DNA of 47,078 nucleotides from Candidatus Nitrosocosmicus arcticus (GTDB lineage: Archaea; Thermoproteota; Nitrososphaeria; Nitrososphaerales; Nitrososphaeraceae): contig NZ_ML675593.1 of the NCBI RefSeq assembly GCF_007826885.1, positions 21,865-68,942 of the forward strand, read 5' to 3'. Shown here piece by piece: positions 27,254-34,320 of the stretch. The notes under the pieces were generated by a model. The model made no database searches, was not told the DNA's origin, and saw nothing but the letters and a program-made list of their open reading frames with translations. The first letter of the stretch is position 1, and each line of letters begins with the position of its first letter. Both the position numbers and the translations under genes were made by a program.

Positions 27254-27725
27254 TCGGTGTCCCAACTGACGAAATAACATCTCTTTGAATTCTAATTAAC
27301 TTATAAATCCACTCTTTTCCTCTTTTACTCCTTACCAATTTTTGCTTTTCAAAATATCTTGATAAATAAGTGGATATAAGACTAAGTTGTAACTGCTCAC
27401 CGTATGATTCTTCATAGGATTCGGCAACATTTGAAGATGTAAAAGAACTATAGGCAAAGTTGTTTTCAATTAATGACCATATCTTTGATCCAATCGAGTT
27501 ATTAGATGAATTGAGTCCTAAATCATACTTTTGTAAACTATTGTTTTGTTCCATAGGAAGTTTGATATTGTTATCTAAATCATTCTTTGAGACGTTTAGG
27601 GATTCCACTAATTGAAGAACTTTTTGAATTTTGTCTTTTGATAGATTACCCTCTAGAGATAAATTATATTTCCCACCTTCAGCATCCTCTAGTTCAATTT
27701 TTATTCTCTTTTTTCCAGTGGACAA
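27141..27725 (-). CDS. Origin-adjacent winged-helix protein
   Basis: A 194-residue protein transcribed away from the putative origin, divergent from orc1/cdc6. The N-terminus (KRIKIELEDAEGGKYNLSLE) is beta-rich. The C-terminal half (about 85-165) looks like a winged helix: AYSSFTSSNVAESYEESYG, then LSLISTYLSRYFEKQKLVRS and RGKEWIYKLIRI. I know no function for it. Its position across the origin from orc1 recalls winged-helix initiator-associated proteins such as WhiP in Sulfolobus, but similarity to WhiP is not claimed. Its 3' end overlaps the 3' end of the opposite gene by 113 bases. Confidence 0.7.
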   Translation of the reverse strand: MSTGKKRIKIELEDAEGGKYNLSLEGNLSKDKIQKVLQLVESLNVSKNDLDNNIKLPMEQNNSLQKYDLGLNSSNNSIGSKIWSLIENNFAYSSFTSSNVAESYEESYGEQLQLSLISTYLSRYFEKQKLVRSKRGKEWIYKLIRIQRDVISSVGTPTTQSTHLLDSPYSEDQGENESDFLKQNALTTVYDLRL

Positions 27726-27885
27726 TTTATCGTCTCTGTGAATTTGATAACATATGTTAACTTAACAATATGGAATAAAAATTGATAACTAAAAGATTAG
27801 TTTTTGTTAACTAAAATAAGCACATAATTATTGATGTTTAGATTCTTAAGTTAATTTGATTACTTCTCTTAAAGGTTATTCTAGT

Positions 27886-27923
27886 TCCAGTGGAAATAAA
27901 GGGGTTATTTCACGTTTATTATC
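27886..27923 (+). repeat. Origin recognition box 1 (ORB)
   Basis: The core TCCAGTGGAAATAAAGGGG matches the archaeal ORB consensus: a TCCAnTGGAAA dyad followed by the G-string. Orc1/Cdc6 binds such boxes. The 38-bp unit also contains a near-palindrome, GTGGAAATAA with TTATTTCAC. It is identical to the copy at 27947. Confidence 0.85.
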
Positions 27924-27946
27924 GTTGTGAATAGATTTAGAATTCC

Positions 27947-27984
27947 TCCAGTGGAAATAAAGGGGTTATTTCACGTTTATTATC
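27947..27984 (+). repeat. Origin recognition box 2 (ORB)
   Basis: Exact second copy of the 38-bp ORB unit, in the same orientation, 61 bases after the first. The 23-base spacer between them is unrelated. Confidence 0.85.
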
Positions 27985-28034
27985 AAATTATTCTTAACTG
28001 TTAAGATTAATGTTAATTTGTTTTGATAGCCCCA

Positions 28035-28050
28035 GGCCCCTTGATTTCTT
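28035..28050 (-). repeat. Inverted ORB-like element
   Basis: On the minus strand this reads AAGAAATCAAGGGGCC, which keeps the GAAA-n-AAGGGG part of the ORB (about 11 of 15 bases against GGAAATAAAGGGGTT). It faces the two direct ORBs from the other orientation and borders the AT-rich core, as in many archaeal origins. Confidence 0.45.
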
Positions 28051-28190
28051 ATGCAATTAGTAGTGATTTTGATAGTAGATTTATATTAATTTATTTTATT
28101 AATGTGTATAAAGTAATTGATTAACCTGTTTAAAATTAAATGTTAATAACAGTTAGCATATTAACATGATATTATCTTTTTATCATTCGA
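28051..28190. other. AT-rich core, candidate DNA unwinding element
   Basis: Almost pure A/T, with short runs such as ttatattaatttattttatt, between the inverted ORB-like element and the orc1 promoter. This is the expected place for initial duplex opening. It probably also includes the orc1/cdc6 promoter. Confidence 0.5.
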
Positions 28191-28246
28191 ATAGAAAAAT
28201 AGGGGTGTCTGTGTTGATTTATCGATGCAATTAACGGAAAGAAAGG

Positions 28247-29461
28247 ATGATGGATTCGGATTATTTAGATAATATATTTGATAAGGCTGTTATTGGAGCC
28301 AGTTTAATTAAAAACAGAAAAACATTAACAATCGATTACGTTCCTGAAAAATTACCATTTAGAGACGAAGAGTCCAAAACAATCGCACAAGTACTATCAG
28401 TAGTATTAAAAAATGGCAGACCTTCTAATCTCTTAGTTTTTGGAAAACCTGGAACAGGGAAAACGGCCGTTGTAAAAAATGTAATTACTAGACTAAAAAA
28501 AAAATCAATAGAGCATGGAATAGAGATTACCGTTACTATCATTAACGCAAAGACTTCAAATACTTCATACAAGGTATTGTATGATATTGCAGAGGATATA
28601 GGGATTAATCGCTTCGACAAGAAATTAAGAGTCCATTTTACTGGTTTATCTATGGGCGAAGCCACTGATAGGATTCTTGAATATATGAAAAAGAATAATC
28701 TTCGTGTAGTATTAATTATAGATGAGATAGATTCTTTGGTTGATAGGAATGGGGATGATGTTTTATATAGCTTTACTAGAGCAAATGAACGTATGTTGGG
28801 AGACGGGTTTGTATCCTTGATAGGAATATCCAATAGTCTTACATTTAAAGATAAACTAGACCCAAGAGTTAGAAGCAGTTTAAGTGAGGAAGAAATAATA
28901 TTTAATCCATACACAATAATTCAATTAAAAGAAATTCTAAATGACCGATCAAAACTTGCATTTAATGAGGGATCTATTGGTCAGGCTGCGATTAATTTAT
29001 GTGCAGCAGTGGCAGGGAAGGAAAATGGGGATGCGAGAAAGGCAATTGATCTATTAAGAGTAGCGGCTGAAATAGCAGAAAGAGAAAGGGCAGATATGGT
29101 TACTGAAAATCATATACGAGAAGCACAAGAAAAGATTGAAAAAGACACTAATTATGAGGTCATTAAAAATTCCACAACACATACAAAATTGATTGTTCTG
29201 TCTATCATGAAATCTCAAACTGGTATGACTGGAGATGTTTATGATATTTATGTTTCATTGTGCAAACAGATAGAACATGATTCTCTGACCCAAAGAAGAG
29301 TCACTCAAATAATTAGTGAATTAGATCAACTAGGATTAATCACTTCAAACGTCGTTAGCCATGGTAGGTATGGCCGTTCTCAAATAATAAAAATAGCTGT
29401 TTCTTCTGATACTATATCCAAAGCTCTAAAGGATGATAATTTTCTATCCATGTTGTTGTGA
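28247..29461 (+). CDS. orc1/cdc6: Orc1/Cdc6 replication initiator
   Basis: A 404-residue AAA+ ATPase that binds ORB elements and loads MCM. Walker A is GKPGTGKT at residues 66-73, Walker B is LIIDEIDSL with Asp159-Asp162, and sensor 1 is SLIGISNSL. The lid/sensor 2 region includes GDARKAIDLLRVAAEIAERE. The C-terminal winged helix (about 310-400) reads TQRRVTQIISELDQLGLI. Two ATG codons adjoin (28247 and 28250). It is the only initiator gene in the window and lies directly beside two perfect ORBs. Confidence 0.97.
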   Translation: MMDSDYLDNIFDKAVIGASLIKNRKTLTIDYVPEKLPFRDEESKTIAQVLSVVLKNGRPSNLLVFGKPGTGKTAVVKNVITRLKKKSIEHGIEITVTIINAKTSNTSYKVLYDIAEDIGINRFDKKLRVHFTGLSMGEATDRILEYMKKNNLRVVLIIDEIDSLVDRNGDDVLYSFTRANERMLGDGFVSLIGISNSLTFKDKLDPRVRSSLSEEEIIFNPYTIIQLKEILNDRSKLAFNEGSIGQAAINLCAAVAGKENGDARKAIDLLRVAAEIAERERADMVTENHIREAQEKIEKDTNYEVIKNSTTHTKLIVLSIMKSQTGMTGDVYDIYVSLCKQIEHDSLTQRRVTQIISELDQLGLITSNVVSHGRYGRSQIIKIAVSSDTISKALKDDNFLSMLL

Positions 29462-29477
29462 TATATTTTTACAAATT

Positions 29478-29816
29478 TCATGTGATCGAATGTTCTGATC
29501 GAAAGACATGATCGAATGGACAGCTTTTGATAAATACTTGATCAACAATGTTCTATTTGATAATAATGAAATATAGAAGTAGAACAGAAATAACTGTCTT
29601 AATACTAGAAGCAGGAAACGGTGGGGCTACAAAGACAAAAATCATGTACAAATCATTCCTTTCATACGCACAGTTAAAAGAATACTTTACAATGTTAATT
29701 GAGAATGCTTTGTTAGAATACGAAGATGGAACTCAAAAGTATAGAACAACAGAAAAAGGCTTACGGCTATTAAAGATATATAATCAGATAGAAGAATTAA
29801 TCCCAAGCACAATAAA
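29478..29816 (+). repeat. 339-bp direct repeat, copy 1 (regulator cassette)
   Basis: Identical base for base to 30466-30804 (offset 988). The unit holds three 13-bp iterons, a TATA box and a nearly complete winged-helix gene. Complete identity, including non-coding bases, points to a recent duplication or ongoing gene conversion. A third, inverted copy spans about 31470-31813. Confidence 0.92.
29483..29521 (+). promoter_or_regulatory. Three 13-bp iterons before winged-helix copy B
   Basis: Tandem units TGATCGAATGTTC, TGATCGAAAGACA and TGATCGAATGGAC (29483, 29496, 29509) share TGATCGAA. They end just upstream of the TATA-like ataaatac (about 29530-29537). The spacing of 13 bp is slightly over one helical turn. 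This looks like an operator array, possibly for the encoded winged-helix protein itself. The same array precedes copies C and D. Confidence 0.55.
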
Positions 29817-29820
29817 ATAA
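29566..29820 (+). CDS. Small winged-helix protein (HTH_45-like), copy B
   Basis: An 84-residue winged-helix protein (MKYRSRTEITVLILEAGNGG, then TKTKIMYKSFLSYAQLKEYF and YRTTEKGLRLL). The start at 29566 is preferred to an upstream ATG at 29548: paralogue A begins at the same MKYRS, and the TATA box at about 29530 predicts transcription starting near 29557. The message would therefore be almost leaderless. It is identical to copy C except for the last few codons. It lies directly after orc1/cdc6 on the same strand but has its own promoter. Confidence 0.75.
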   Translation: MKYRSRTEITVLILEAGNGGATKTKIMYKSFLSYAQLKEYFTMLIENALLEYEDGTQKYRTTEKGLRLLKIYNQIEELIPSTIK

Positions 29821-29867
29821 TTTTTTTATTTTACTCCAATAACTAAAACCGAATAATATATTTATTT

Positions 29868-30170
29868 TTATAGTTTTAATTCATGGCTTATTATATCTGA
29901 AGTCCCTTCTTTGTATTTTACTATTACCGTATCTCCAGCCACATAGGGACATGGATTAATACCTCTAGGATGATCAGCAGTATCAACAACACAAATTCCA
30001 TCATTTTTACTTAATATTTTAACCTCTGCGGTAACGTCGTCTCTTATTAAATTCTTGATAGGGAATACAAAAATACTCAAAATAATAAATGCTCCAATAG
30101 CAATAATACCAAAAATTAAGACAAGCTTCTTCATTGAAGGCTCAGATGGAGTAGCAGACCCATAAGACAT
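29868..30170 (-). CDS. Small membrane-anchored extracytoplasmic protein
   Basis: A 100-residue protein with a short N-terminal cytoplasmic piece, one transmembrane helix (about 13-36) and a beta-rich outer domain. The outer domain reads VKILSKNDGICVVDTADHPR, then INPCPYVAGDTVIVKYKEGT, and has two Cys residues. I recognise the pattern as a recurring Nitrososphaeria protein but know no function. It lies between the two identical winged-helix cassettes, on the opposite strand. Confidence 0.6.
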   Translation of the reverse strand: MSYGSATPSEPSMKKLVLIFGIIAIGAFIILSIFVFPIKNLIRDDVTAEVKILSKNDGICVVDTADHPRGINPCPYVAGDTVIVKYKEGTSDIISHELKL

Positions 30171-30465
30171 GAGATCATTGTCTGAATGTAATTTAAATAA
30201 TTATCTGAATCCTAGAATCCAAACTCTATGCTTGTTCTCGAAAAGACAAGTTCGCTAAATATATTATATTGATTTCAACATAATTGAATAGTTGTTTATA
30301 TCCAGGCAAAATATGCTAAAACTTGATCAAATTAAATTCGTAACTAAATAGCGAAATTGTCTAATCAATATTATTCATATTAATTCATTGAGGTTTACTA
30401 ATGCATGCTCAAAGGACTCAAAATTAGTAAATATCAGATTTTTATGAAATAGATTGTTATGTTAG
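30171..30465. other. Intergenic before second cassette
   Basis: AT-rich, with no gene or repeat that I can support. It contains the promoter of the minus-strand membrane protein and ends at the sharp border of the 339-bp repeat. Confidence 0.4.
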
Positions 30466-30804
30466 TCATGTGATCGAATGTTCTGATCGAAAGACATGAT
30501 CGAATGGACAGCTTTTGATAAATACTTGATCAACAATGTTCTATTTGATAATAATGAAATATAGAAGTAGAACAGAAATAACTGTCTTAATACTAGAAGC
30601 AGGAAACGGTGGGGCTACAAAGACAAAAATCATGTACAAATCATTCCTTTCATACGCACAGTTAAAAGAATACTTTACAATGTTAATTGAGAATGCTTTG
30701 TTAGAATACGAAGATGGAACTCAAAAGTATAGAACAACAGAAAAAGGCTTACGGCTATTAAAGATATATAATCAGATAGAAGAATTAATCCCAAGCACAA
30801 TAAA
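30466..30804 (+). repeat. 339-bp direct repeat, copy 2 (regulator cassette)
   Basis: Identical to 29478-29816, including the three TGATCGAA iterons (30471-30509), the TATA box and nearly the whole winged-helix gene. Confidence 0.92.
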
Positions 30805-30829
30805 TACCTCTAATAAAGACACATTTTAG
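30554..30829 (+). CDS. Small winged-helix protein (HTH_45-like), copy C
   Basis: A 91-residue winged-helix protein, identical to copy B over its first ~83 residues. The 339-bp repeat ends one base into the codon that becomes the stop in copy B, so copy C reads on with NTSNKDTF. This differing tail shows that the border of the duplication falls at the gene's 3' end. Same iterons and TATA box as copy B. The start at the MKYRS codon is preferred to the ATG six codons upstream. Confidence 0.72.
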   Translation: MKYRSRTEITVLILEAGNGGATKTKIMYKSFLSYAQLKEYFTMLIENALLEYEDGTQKYRTTEKGLRLLKIYNQIEELIPSTINTSNKDTF

Positions 30830-30947
30830 TATACTTCCTTCAATTTTTCTACCTAAAATATGAAAATTTATTCTTAAAAATTTTACTTTGGATGAGAACA
30901 TACTCCAAATATTAGATTTATATCATTGAATTTACTCCTATAATCTA

Positions 30948-31376
30948 ATGAATTCCAGAATACTTACTCCAGTGGATGGTTCTGAAAATTCTATGAGATC
31001 CTTAGATCATGCTTCATTCTTGAGTTCTAAATTAGACTCAAAATTAACAATCCTGTATGTACTTGAAATCCCTCCTTTCGTTTATATTCAATCACAAAAA
31101 CTAGTAAACTCTATAATGTCGGAGCTAGAAAAAGAAGCAAAAACTATCCTTGAAAATGCTGTCAATAGCACAAAAAAATATGATTTAGAACCAGAAACCA
31201 TATTTTTGGAAGGACAAAACGTTGGGTCTATAATAATTGATTATATCGAGAAAAACAATTTTGATTATGTTACTATAGGAAGTCGAGGTAGAGGAAAATT
31301 TAAACACGCTATACTGGGCAGTGTTTCTCACAGAGTATTACATCATAGTAAAATTCCGGTACTAGTGGTTAAATAG
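30948..31376 (+). CDS. Universal stress protein (UspA family)
   Basis: A 142-residue USP-domain protein. It starts RILTPVDGSENSMRSLDHAS and ends with the ATP-binding signature GSRGRGKFKHAILGSVSHRVLHHSKIPVLVVK; the G-2x-G-9x-G(S/T) pattern is intact, so it probably binds ATP. USPs form dimers and act in stress tolerance, with no specific reaction known. It lies between direct copy C and inverted copy D of the winged-helix cassette. Confidence 0.9.
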   Translation: MNSRILTPVDGSENSMRSLDHASFLSSKLDSKLTILYVLEIPPFVYIQSQKLVNSIMSELEKEAKTILENAVNSTKKYDLEPETIFLEGQNVGSIIIDYIEKNNFDYVTIGSRGRGKFKHAILGSVSHRVLHHSKIPVLVVK

Positions 31377-31469
31377 AAATATAATGATGACAATGAATTA
31401 GAGAAATAATACTTATCAAAATCTAGTCGTTTAGCTTTGCCTATGTGATATGGTAATAAATGGATGTCA

Positions 31470-31730
31470 CTAATTTGCATGAACTTGAGGTATTATTTCT
31501 TCTATCTGATTATATATCTTTAATAGCCGTAAGCCTTTTTCTGTTGTTCTATAGATATTTAACAATCCATCTTCGTATTCTAACGAACCGTTCTCAATTA
31601 ACATTGTAAAGTATTCTTTTAACTGTGCGTATGAAAGGAATGATTTGTACATGATTTTTGTCTTTGTAGCCCCACCGTTGGCTGCATCCAGGATCATGGC
31701 CACTATTTCTGTTCTACTTCTATATTTCAT
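31470..31730 (-). CDS. Small winged-helix protein (HTH_45-like), copy D
   Basis: An 86-residue winged-helix protein on the minus strand. Its N-terminus (MKYRSRTEIVAMILDAANGG) equals copy A, while the middle (TKTKIMYKSFLSYAQLKEYF) equals copies B and C, making it a chimera. The segment DGLLNIYRTTEKG has three more bases than in B and C. It has the same upstream iterons and TATA box, so all three clustered copies should respond to the same regulator. Confidence 0.72.
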   Translation of the reverse strand: MKYRSRTEIVAMILDAANGGATKTKIMYKSFLSYAQLKEYFTMLIENGSLEYEDGLLNIYRTTEKGLRLLKIYNQIEEIIPQVHAN

Positions 31731-31813
31731 TATTATCAAATAGAACATTGTTGATCAAGTATTTATCAAAAGCTGTCCATTCGATCATGTCTTTCGATCA
31801 GAACATTCGATCA
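31470..31813 (-). repeat. Inverted, mosaic third copy of the regulator cassette
   Basis: On the minus strand this repeats the iterons (31775-31813), TATA box and winged-helix gene of copies B and C almost exactly. However, a ~36-base patch near the 5' end of the gene (about 31675-31715) matches copy A at 14.9 kb instead, and the region before the tail also differs. Together with the two direct copies it forms long inverted repeats around the UspA gene. Confidence 0.85.
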
Positions 31814-31999
31814 ATTTTGCTTTACTATTTTACAATATGATTTAAAATTTATATATAGTAATATGGGCATAATATAGTTAATAGATTTTATAAATATTAT
31901 CTTTTTCAATTATTTTATGATACTATTTCACTGCAATGCAGTGAACACATTGATGTTTTAAATATGTTATATAAAAAATAGGATGGTTGATCAATAATA

Positions 32000-32338
32000 G
32001 TGAAAAAGATTGAAATAATAATTCCAGACAGAGAACTACAAACTGTTGGTGCCGTTTTAAAGGATAATAACATCGGAGGAATGAGCTACTATCGAGTGGA
32101 AGGAAAGGGAAAAGCTAAACCCGAGCCTGTTTCAATTGGGAGAGGTACTATGCAATACACTCCGGAATTTATTCCTAGAACAAAAGTTGAAATAGTTGTA
32201 AGAGATGATGGAGTAGATAAACTAATCAATAACTTATTGGAAACACTTAGTGATAAAATAGGAGGTAAAATTTTCATATCAGATGTCCAGGAGGCAATAA
32301 GTATAAGGACAAAGGCTAGGGGCGAATCTGCCATTTAA
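32000..32338 (+). CDS. PII-family nitrogen/energy sensor
   Basis: A 112-residue PII (GlnB/GlnK-like) signal protein starting with GTG. It has the family start KKIEIIIPDRELQTVGAVLK, a T-loop (about residues 36-60, GKGKAKPEPVSIGRGTMQYT) and the end IGGKIFISDVQEAISIRTKA. The T-loop lacks the Tyr uridylylated in proteobacteria, as expected where GlnD is absent. PII proteins bind ATP/ADP and 2-oxoglutarate and control nitrogen uptake or metabolic enzymes. No amtB gene is adjacent, so its target is not shown by context. Confidence 0.88.
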   Translation: MKKIEIIIPDRELQTVGAVLKDNNIGGMSYYRVEGKGKAKPEPVSIGRGTMQYTPEFIPRTKVEIVVRDDGVDKLINNLLETLSDKIGGKIFISDVQEAISIRTKARGESAI

Positions 32339-32447
32339 TATTTTTAATATTTTTTAATAGCATTTTGATTTTTGATTCCAATCTATTATCTAATTGTTAT
32401 TATTATTTATTCATAATATTTATAATAATTGTTATTTCCTTAACTCC

Positions 32448-32573
32448 ATGAATAAACAAGTTTGGTGTTTTGTATGTAATTCGCTTAAATCCATTTGTAT
32501 TCATGATAATTGCAATATACACTGTAGTCTTTGTTTTAAAATAAATCAAATTTTACTACAAAACAATATCTAA
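32448..32573 (+). CDS. Tiny Cys-rich protein (41 aa), candidate zinc finger
   Basis: An ATG-initiated 41-residue open frame reading WCFVCNSLKSICIHDNC and then HCSLCFK. It has CxxC, a spaced C/H/C block and a second CxxC, so one or two zinc sites are possible. It ends two bases before the stop of the convergent PhoU-like gene. The role is unknown; the Cys pattern is the main support. Confidence 0.5.
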   Translation: MNKQVWCFVCNSLKSICIHDNCNIHCSLCFKINQILLQNNI

Positions 32574-32575
32574 TT

Positions 32576-33652
32576 TCAATTCTCTACCTTTTTCTCTACT
32601 TTAATTATCTCCCCTACAGTTTGATTCATAGCTGATTCTGCGATATCACTTGCATGTTCTACAGTTCTGCGTATATCTTCAAGTATTAATTTTACTCCTG
32701 CATTGATATTGTGACTATCGATATCCTTATTTTCTAATGAATCTAAGAACAACATGATCTCTCTTTCCATAATAAGAACGTTATCTGATTTATCTGCAAT
32801 TTTATCAGCCAAATTATAGTCTCTTCTTAAGAAAGCCTCAACTGCAGATGTCAAAACTTCCAAAGCAGAATTACTCAATTTCTCTAATTTTTCAGTTATA
32901 AAAGGAGGGATTATACTTTGAATTTCCATGGATTTTGAAGCAATTCTCGATGCATGGTCGGCAACTCTTTCGATACTTTTTACAGTAACTCTATAGCTAA
33001 GGCAATCAGAGGCATTTTTTAACCCTATTTCCTGTAATACTCTTTCATTATTAGTAGCCATGACTAAATTTCTTAATATGTAGAGACTAAATCTGTCCAC
33101 TTCATCATCCGATCTGATTACTCCCATTGCTATATCATAATTTTTTTCCTTTAATGCCACCAATGCATCTCTATGCATTGATGAGGCAATCAAAAACATC
33201 CTCCGTACAGCCGTGTTAACTGATAATTCCGGCAGTGTTAGTAATACCTGGATGGTAATTATATCGGAGGAATCAGCAATAATTTCTGTTCCTATCAAAC
33301 TTCTTCTTACCACTTCTCTAACCGCCTCCCTTTGTATCGGTTGAATTCTTGCAGATTTCGCTTTTAGATTTATCAGGTTATATCCTGACAAATACATGGA
33401 AACAATCTTTCTCTTTAGGGTGTTGGGGCCTTCATCAATCAACACCTGAGTAGTTACTTCGTTTGTCGAGTCTTGTAATCTCTTGTCTTGTTCTGGGGTA
33501 ATACATAGCGAATTGTTTGAACTTCTCGAGATAGAAACATGGTCACCTGCTTTAAGATTCATTTCTTCAATCCATTTTTTGGGTAATGACAAAATGTATG
33601 TGGATCTACCTGTAAATTGAATTTTTCTAATGTCAGAATTCAATTTATTCAA
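32576..33652 (-). CDS. PhoU-like regulator with AbrB domain
   Basis: A 358-residue protein. An N-terminal SpoVT/AbrB-type DNA-binding domain (about residues 5-50: IRKIQFTGRSTYILSLPKKW and LKAGDHVSISR) is fused to two PhoU helical-bundle repeats (about 115-225 and 235-335). The second includes LILEDIRRTVEHASDIAESAMN. Such fusions are typical archaeal phosphate-uptake regulators. No pst genes are adjacent, so the target must be elsewhere. The TATA-rich upstream region (about 33653-33700) holds an ATATATATT-type stretch. Confidence 0.87.
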   Translation of the reverse strand: MNKLNSDIRKIQFTGRSTYILSLPKKWIEEMNLKAGDHVSISRSSNNSLCITPEQDKRLQDSTNEVTTQVLIDEGPNTLKRKIVSMYLSGYNLINLKAKSARIQPIQREAVREVVRRSLIGTEIIADSSDIITIQVLLTLPELSVNTAVRRMFLIASSMHRDALVALKEKNYDIAMGVIRSDDEVDRFSLYILRNLVMATNNERVLQEIGLKNASDCLSYRVTVKSIERVADHASRIASKSMEIQSIIPPFITEKLEKLSNSALEVLTSAVEAFLRRDYNLADKIADKSDNVLIMEREIMLFLDSLENKDIDSHNINAGVKLILEDIRRTVEHASDIAESAMNQTVGEIIKVEKKVEN

Positions 33653-33829
33653 TAATATGACATATATATTATTGATATATATAGATTCTTAATAATTAAG
33701 GTCATAATGTTATTATTCAATACTATTACTGTATCTATATGAATGAGACTGTAAGTCACATATATTTTTTGAAACTATATTTATTCTCATGATTAATAGA
33801 TTATATTATGTTGATTCTAAGTAATAATA

Positions 33830-34039
33830 TTGACAGAAAATTCTGTCAGACATATAGATACAATTAAAGAATTAGAGTCACTTAAATACGAATATCAAAT
33901 TCGTTGTAGCCATTATAGCTTAGAGTATTCATCTAAAGACAATATCATAAAATGTTCAATTTGTGGAAAGATTTGGAATTTTGTAGAGGAAAAAGGATTT
34001 TCTAACATTATCCAAGTTTATAATGCAGAATTAGATTAA
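33830..34039 (+). CDS. Small CxxC protein, possible zinc finger
   Basis: A 69-residue protein starting with TTG. It has a possible zinc site (CSHYSLEYSSKDNIIKCSIC followed by GKIW): C-x-H, then CxxC. The N-terminal half is charged and helical. I do not recognise the family. Its stop overlaps the stop of the convergent gene at 34036 by four bases. Confidence 0.55.
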   Translation: MTENSVRHIDTIKELESLKYEYQIRCSHYSLEYSSKDNIIKCSICGKIWNFVEEKGFSNIIQVYNAELD

Positions 34040-34320
34040 CTTATTTTTTTACCCGAAAGTTTTTTTAACAAATATATTTTCTTAAATTTATTCAGTACAA
34101 TTATTAAAATTCCAACTATAATAACTGCTAATGTTGCCTGAATGAAGGAAGTCTTTAGAAAAGATAGAGGCTCATTTTGATCTATTTGAAATTTGCTGAT
34201 TGGGGCTATAACAAAAATAATAAAAATACATGCCGTCATGACCAGTATCCACATAAATAAGATAAAGAATTTGAGATCTAGAAAATTCATTTTTCCTCCT
34301 ACTCCTTCCTTTCTATCCAT
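34036..34320 (-). CDS. Small two-helix membrane protein
   Basis: A 94-residue membrane protein with two hydrophobic helices (about 12-37 and 52-74) and a basic C-terminus (LKKLSGKKIS). I do not recognise a family. Its first codons overlap the end of the glycosyltransferase gene by 8 bases, so the two are translationally coupled and probably work together at the membrane. Confidence 0.65.
   Translation of the reverse strand: MDRKEGVGGKMNFLDLKFFILFMWILVMTACIFIIFVIAPISKFQIDQNEPLSFLKTSFIQATLAVIIVGILIIVLNKFKKIYLLKKLSGKKIS

Larger units (their letters stand above)
27726..28246. other. oriC: Putative chromosomal replication origin (oriC)
   Basis: A 520-base non-coding region between the divergent winged-helix gene and orc1/cdc6. 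It holds two perfect 38-bp direct repeats with the archaeal origin recognition box core, an inverted ORB-like element (28035-28050), and a very AT-rich stretch (about 28051-28190) fit for unwinding. A weaker ORB-like match (agaaaaataggggtgtc) is at about 28193-28209. Adjacency to the only initiator gene in the window is the usual archaeal arrangement. Not tested experimentally here. Confidence 0.85.

Noticed and set aside
28336-28914. 192-codon open frame on the minus strand
   Set aside because: Antisense to the AAA+ domain of orc1/cdc6; composition is that of a shadow frame.
29548-29565. Upstream ATG (MFYLII) as the start of the winged-helix copies
   Set aside because: Paralogue A begins at MKYRS without it, and the TATA position makes the mRNA start too late.
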